A model generated the notes under the pieces. That model had not been told where the DNA came from. It did not search any database and saw nothing but the letters and a program-made list of their open reading frames with translations. A stretch of DNA of 64,000 nucleotides from Halovenus amylolytica (GTDB lineage Archaea; Halobacteriota; Halobacteria; Halobacteriales; Haloarculaceae), in the NCBI GenBank assembly GCA_004015825.1, contig SAYS01000007.1, positions 62,001 through 126,000 on the forward strand, in the 5' to 3' direction. Position numbers and translations under genes: made by a program. This document shows positions 61,345 to 64,000 of the stretch, piece by piece. Numbering within the stretch: position 1 is the first letter of the stretch; every line of letters begins with the position of its first letter.

Positions 61345-61640
61345 ATGCCCGACACTGTTCACGGCATCGCTGGCCGCTGTACGACCGTCTTCGACGGCAC
61401 CCGCGAACAGGAACAACACGGGGAGATGCTCGTGCTGGTCATACTGCCGGCTGTAAATTCGTAAAGATATGTGCCACCCCGGGGTGGCGCAATTCTTCAG
61501 TTTCTTACAGCCGGCAGTATCAACCCCGACGAGACTGATGACTACTGGTGGATCTCCGACCGTCTCTGGAGATGCAGTCGGAGTCGAGAATGAGCCGGTG
61601 CAAGGACGGAGCGTCAGTACCATGCACAGCAGGCGTCAAC
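61345..61640 (+). pseudogene. Remnant of a DUF91/NucS-related gene interrupted by element G
   Basis: ATG 61345 opens MPDTVHGIAGRCTTVFDGT and continues to LVLV at 61440. The reading then enters the palindromic element and soon stops. Beyond it, AACCCCGACGAGACT encodes NPDET, which continues the motif LV(N/K)PDxT known from haloarchaeal DUF91-type proteins. Removing the element plus one TCA restores LVNPDET. The gene then decays further: the expected following residues are missing and frame is lost. Family assignment is from memory of similar N-termini and is tentative. Confidence 0.6.
61439..61522 (-). mobile_element. Palindromic element, family 2, copy G (inside a gene)
   Basis: The 78-bp element 61442-61519 is flanked by TCA on both sides (61439-61441 and 61520-61522). 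Ends TACTGCCGGCTGTAA and TTACAGCCGGCAGTA are perfect inverted repeats. The core CCACCCCGGGGTGG is a palindrome. It is nearly identical to the reverse complement of copy F (about two differences). It interrupts a coding sequence whose frame is restored when it is removed with one TCA, which is direct evidence for insertion. Confidence 0.88.
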
Positions 61641-61647
61641 CGGTTTG

Positions 61648-62810
61648 CTACTGGATGCTGCTGGCTACATCACCGATACCGGAGAATACGAAGCGGGTCC
61701 CATCATCGACTTCCACACGCCCCTCCCATCCATGGCCCGAAACCACCCGCTCGACCATCAGTAGTCCGAGACCGATCTGGCCAGTTTCGAGTTCCCCGCC
61801 GAACAACGAATCAGCAATGTCGGCTGGACGCTCCGGGCCGTCGTTGGCGACGCTGAATCCGTCCTCGGTGCCACGGACTATGACGGTGACATCAGCACCA
61901 CAGTGCTCCTGGACATTCCGGAACAGGTTCTCGAACAACTGCTGAAGCCGGGACCTGTCGGCGGAGAGTTCACGATTATCCTCCACGACAAGGGTGGCGT
62001 TTGACGGGTCGACTGTCTCCCAGGCAGTCCGGGCGAGCGGACCGAGGTCGACCGATTCTCGCTGGCCGACATCACCCCCTTCTCTGGCTAGTGCGAGTGT
62101 TTTCGTGATGAGTTCTTCCATCCGGTCGAGCGATTCGAGAGCTGTCTGGAGATGCGACGCTTCGGGATCAGACACAGTCTCGGAGACGAGTTCAGTGTAC
62201 CCACGAGCAGCTGTCAGTGGATTTCGCAAGTCGTGTGCGAGGACCCAGCGAACTCGTCCAGTCGCTCGTTTTGCGCATCGAGCGCCGTGTCGTGTTTTTC
62301 GCGTTCGAGTTCGTACTCACCCACCGGGTCAGAAGGCGGACGGACCGCTTCTCGTCTTCGTCGAACTCCCTCTCACGGGGCTGTTCTCCGGAGTAGCAGA
62401 GTGTGGCATATACCTCACCATCGACCAGCAAAGGCGCACCAAATAACACTGCAGATTGGTTGTGTCACGCGCAATGTCGTCGCTGTACGCTGACGCACCT
62501 GCATCTGAGACTGCGAGGATGTCCTGATCATCGACGACGTGTCGACACCAGGTCGTCTCCAGATCGTGTACGGTACGAGACTCGTACGCGCCGTGTTCAA
62601 TCGTGGAGTCGATCACTTCGTAGTCGCCACCGGCAGTGTACGAGAGGACACCATACTGAACGCCCAGCCTGTCACGTCCAACCGCAATCGCACGCGCAAC
62701 TTTTTCCTCCAGAGGTACCGATGGATCCGCACCAAGTTCGTAGAGGTCCTGAAAATAGTTTGTCGCCTCGGAGGTAGGAATGAAATAACTGTAGTGGGGC
62801 GAAGGTAAAA
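61648..62810 (-). pseudogene. Frameshifted GAF-domain histidine kinase
   Basis: Three frames together give a kinase. GAF: NYFQDLYELGADPSVPLEEK through DTTNLQCY (about 62770-62450). After a one-base loss in a T-run it resumes as FGAPLLVDGEVYATLCYSGEQ. A second shift leads to YELEREKHDTALDAQNERLDEFAG. A third shift leads to LAHDLRNPLTAARGYTEL (His motif) and the HATPase LFENLFRNVQEH to GLGLLMVERV. No start codon is found upstream. At least three frameshifts and a missing start make it inactive, unless there are sequencing errors. Confidence 0.8.
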
Positions 62811-62814
62811 GAAA

Positions 62815-64000
62815 TTAGTCCTCCTCTGTTTTGAAGCCAGTTCGTTCCATCGCACCCCACGTCTCGACGCCTTTCAGATACTCTACGAGTCCCTGCCACG
62901 CGACAACCGTTTTCCACTGACGGTAGCCGAAGTTCTCGAGAACCCCGTACCACAGCAGTCGAAGAATCTGCCACGGACTGTCGTACCGGTTGAAACTCCA
63001 GACCTCGCTGAACACACCGAACCAGGAGAGGAAGACACCGAAGCCGGTCGTCAACACGAAGAAAATGAAGAAAAACTCCACACTCAGGAGACCGAAATAC
63101 CACGCCAGGGGGAGAATGATGTAGCCGAGTCCTTCGATGAGTGGACCCAGGGTTTCGGCTGCGACGAAGAGAGGAAAGACAATGCTCCCGACGCGTCCGT
63201 ACTTTCGGTTGAACAGCATCCGGCGGTTCGTAACCACGGTCTCGACCATCCCGCGGTACCAGCGTCGCCGCTGGCGTCCGAGCATGCGACGAGTCGACGG
63301 CACTTCGGTCCACGCGACCGGTTCGGGCACGAAGTCGACGCTGTACTCACGACCTACGTCGGTCAGATACCGGTGGAGGCGGACGACGATATCGAAATCC
63401 TCCGTGATCGTGTCGTGGCGGTAGCCGCCGATTTCCTGAACGACGTCGGTCCGGAACAGTCCGAACGCCCCCGAAATGAGGATGAGCCCGTTGATCCGGT
63501 TGAGCCCCAGCCGTCCGGAGTAAAATGCACGGAGGTACTCCATCACCTGCAGTCCCGGGAGGCCGGTTTTGGGGAGTGCAACCGACTTCACGTTGCCACC
63601 CTCGATCGTACACTCGTTTGCGATCCGGATGACCCCACCCGAGGCGACAGCTGTCTTCGGGTGTTCGAGAAACGGTCGCACGAGCTGGAGCAAGGCGTTG
63701 CGGTCGATGATCGTATCCGAATCGACGGCACAGAATAGTTCCATCTCGGTCAACCAGATGCCCGCGTTGAGTGCGTCACTCTTGCCACCGTTTTCTTTGT
63801 CCACGACGAGCAGTTCCTCGTATCTCGTCGAGCGATACACACCGTGAATCTGTTCTGCTGGCACGTCGATGGGGATGTCGGCATCGATACGTTCGAGGTC
63901 GAAGTTCTCGACGAGTCGTTCGAGTGTGTCGTCCGTCGACCCATCGTTGACGACGACGATCTCGACCTCCGGATAGTTCAGCGATAGCATCGACTGCACA
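62815..64000 (-). CDS. Family 2 glycosyltransferase, membrane-bound (poly-N-acetylglucosamine/cellulose synthase-like), 5' end outside the window
   Basis: About 395 residues are visible; the start lies beyond the right edge. GT-A motifs: VVVNDGSTDDTL, DKENGGKSDALN, AVDSDTIID (DxD) and ITEDFDI, then RQRRRWYRGM (QxxRW), the processive synthase signature. Three or four C-terminal membrane helices follow (GLLSVEFFFIFFVLTTGFGVFLSWFG). It probably builds an extracellular polysaccharide or glycolipid. The tail QWKTVVAWQGLVEYLKG is typical. It lies upstream of the kinase pseudogene. Confidence 0.9.
   Translation of the reverse strand, partial: VQSMLSLNYPEVEIVVVNDGSTDDTLERLVENFDLERIDADIPIDVPAEQIHGVYRSTRYEELLVVDKENGGKSDALNAGIWLTEMELFCAVDSDTIIDRNALLQLVRPFLEHPKTAVASGGVIRIANECTIEGGNVKSVALPKTGLPGLQVMEYLRAFYSGRLGLNRINGLILISGAFGLFRTDVVQEIGGYRHDTITEDFDIVVRLHRYLTDVGREYSVDFVPEPVAWTEVPSTRRMLGRQRRRWYRGMVETVVTNRRMLFNRKYGRVGSIVFPLFVAAETLGPLIEGLGYIILPLAWYFGLLSVEFFFIFFVLTTGFGVFLSWFGVFSEVWSFNRYDSPWQILRLLWYGVLENFGYRQWKTVVAWQGLVEYLKGVETWGAMERTGFKTEED

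Overview
The window is a stretch of chromosome from a halophilic archaeon (class Halobacteria). Proteins are very acidic, third codon positions are GC-rich, and TATA boxes sit about 25-30 nt upstream of start codons, often as leaderless starts. The gene content is archaeal or haloarchaeal: L40e, S19e, ABCE1/Rli1, a doublet histone, class I lysyl-tRNA synthetase, halocyanin, HTH_10 (Bat-type) and HalOD1 regulators. I see no integrase, full-length transposase or CRISPR array. The region looks like ordinary core chromosome sprinkled with small non-autonomous repeats.

Layout. 1-5.7 kb: an ammonium channel fused to a PII domain (cut by the left edge), hemB, two membrane proteins, rpl40e, a strong candidate for an unidentified structured RNA (about 4638-4945), and an MBL-fold hydrolase. 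5.8-12 kb: small acidic and zinc-ribbon proteins, a DUF99 protein, a PIN-ATPase-KH protein, a winged-helix protein, an EMC6-like protein and rli1. 12-19.8 kb: small genes, archaemetzincin divergent from a UPF0146 gene, a HAD phosphatase, a CARDB protein with a MacB/LolD-type ABC pair, and an old-yellow-enzyme-like flavoprotein. 19.9-24.1 kb: the polyhydroxyalkanoate cluster phaJ / phaR-phaP-phaE-phaC. 24.2-30 kb: a phosphoesterase, metY-metX, a repeat-built lipoprotein, a formyl-THF cyclo-ligase-like gene and halocyanin. 30.0-30.55 kb: tRNA-Arg(GCG), followed on its 3' side by an unusual array of tRNA 3'-end copies and hairpins. 30.7-35.7 kb: a DUF7504 protein, RPA, a histone overlapping a histone deacetylase gene, SpoIIM and S19e. 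35.8-44.4 kb: a histidine kinase, thiL, two site-2-type proteases, pyrH-lysS and an F420/FMN split-barrel protein. 44.5-47.7 kb: a PPP-type phosphatase and ppk1. 47.7-49.2 kb: a cluster of four small palindromic elements around two small genes. 49.2-57 kb: a radical SAM protein, a chemotaxis transducer, a VWA lipoprotein and CorA with a small membrane partner. 57-64 kb: a 1131-residue sensor/HTH_10 regulator, a PH-domain protein, two pseudogenes and a family 2 glycosyltransferase that runs off the right edge.

Three things stand out as possibly undescribed. First, two families of short palindromic elements: four copies in family 1 (three of exactly 109 bp, one of 69 bp) and three copies in family 2 (78-79 bp). 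All seven are flanked by a 3-bp direct repeat, TGA or TCA. One copy interrupts a gene whose frame is restored by removing the element plus one repeat. Second, the structured RNA candidate, which has a TATA box, a 14-bp 5'/3' closing helix, at least four internal hairpins and a T5 tract. Third, the tRNA-Arg-derived repeat array. Functionally the window joins carbon storage (PHA), phosphate storage (polyP), chromatin and ssDNA proteins, methionine synthesis and environmental sensing.
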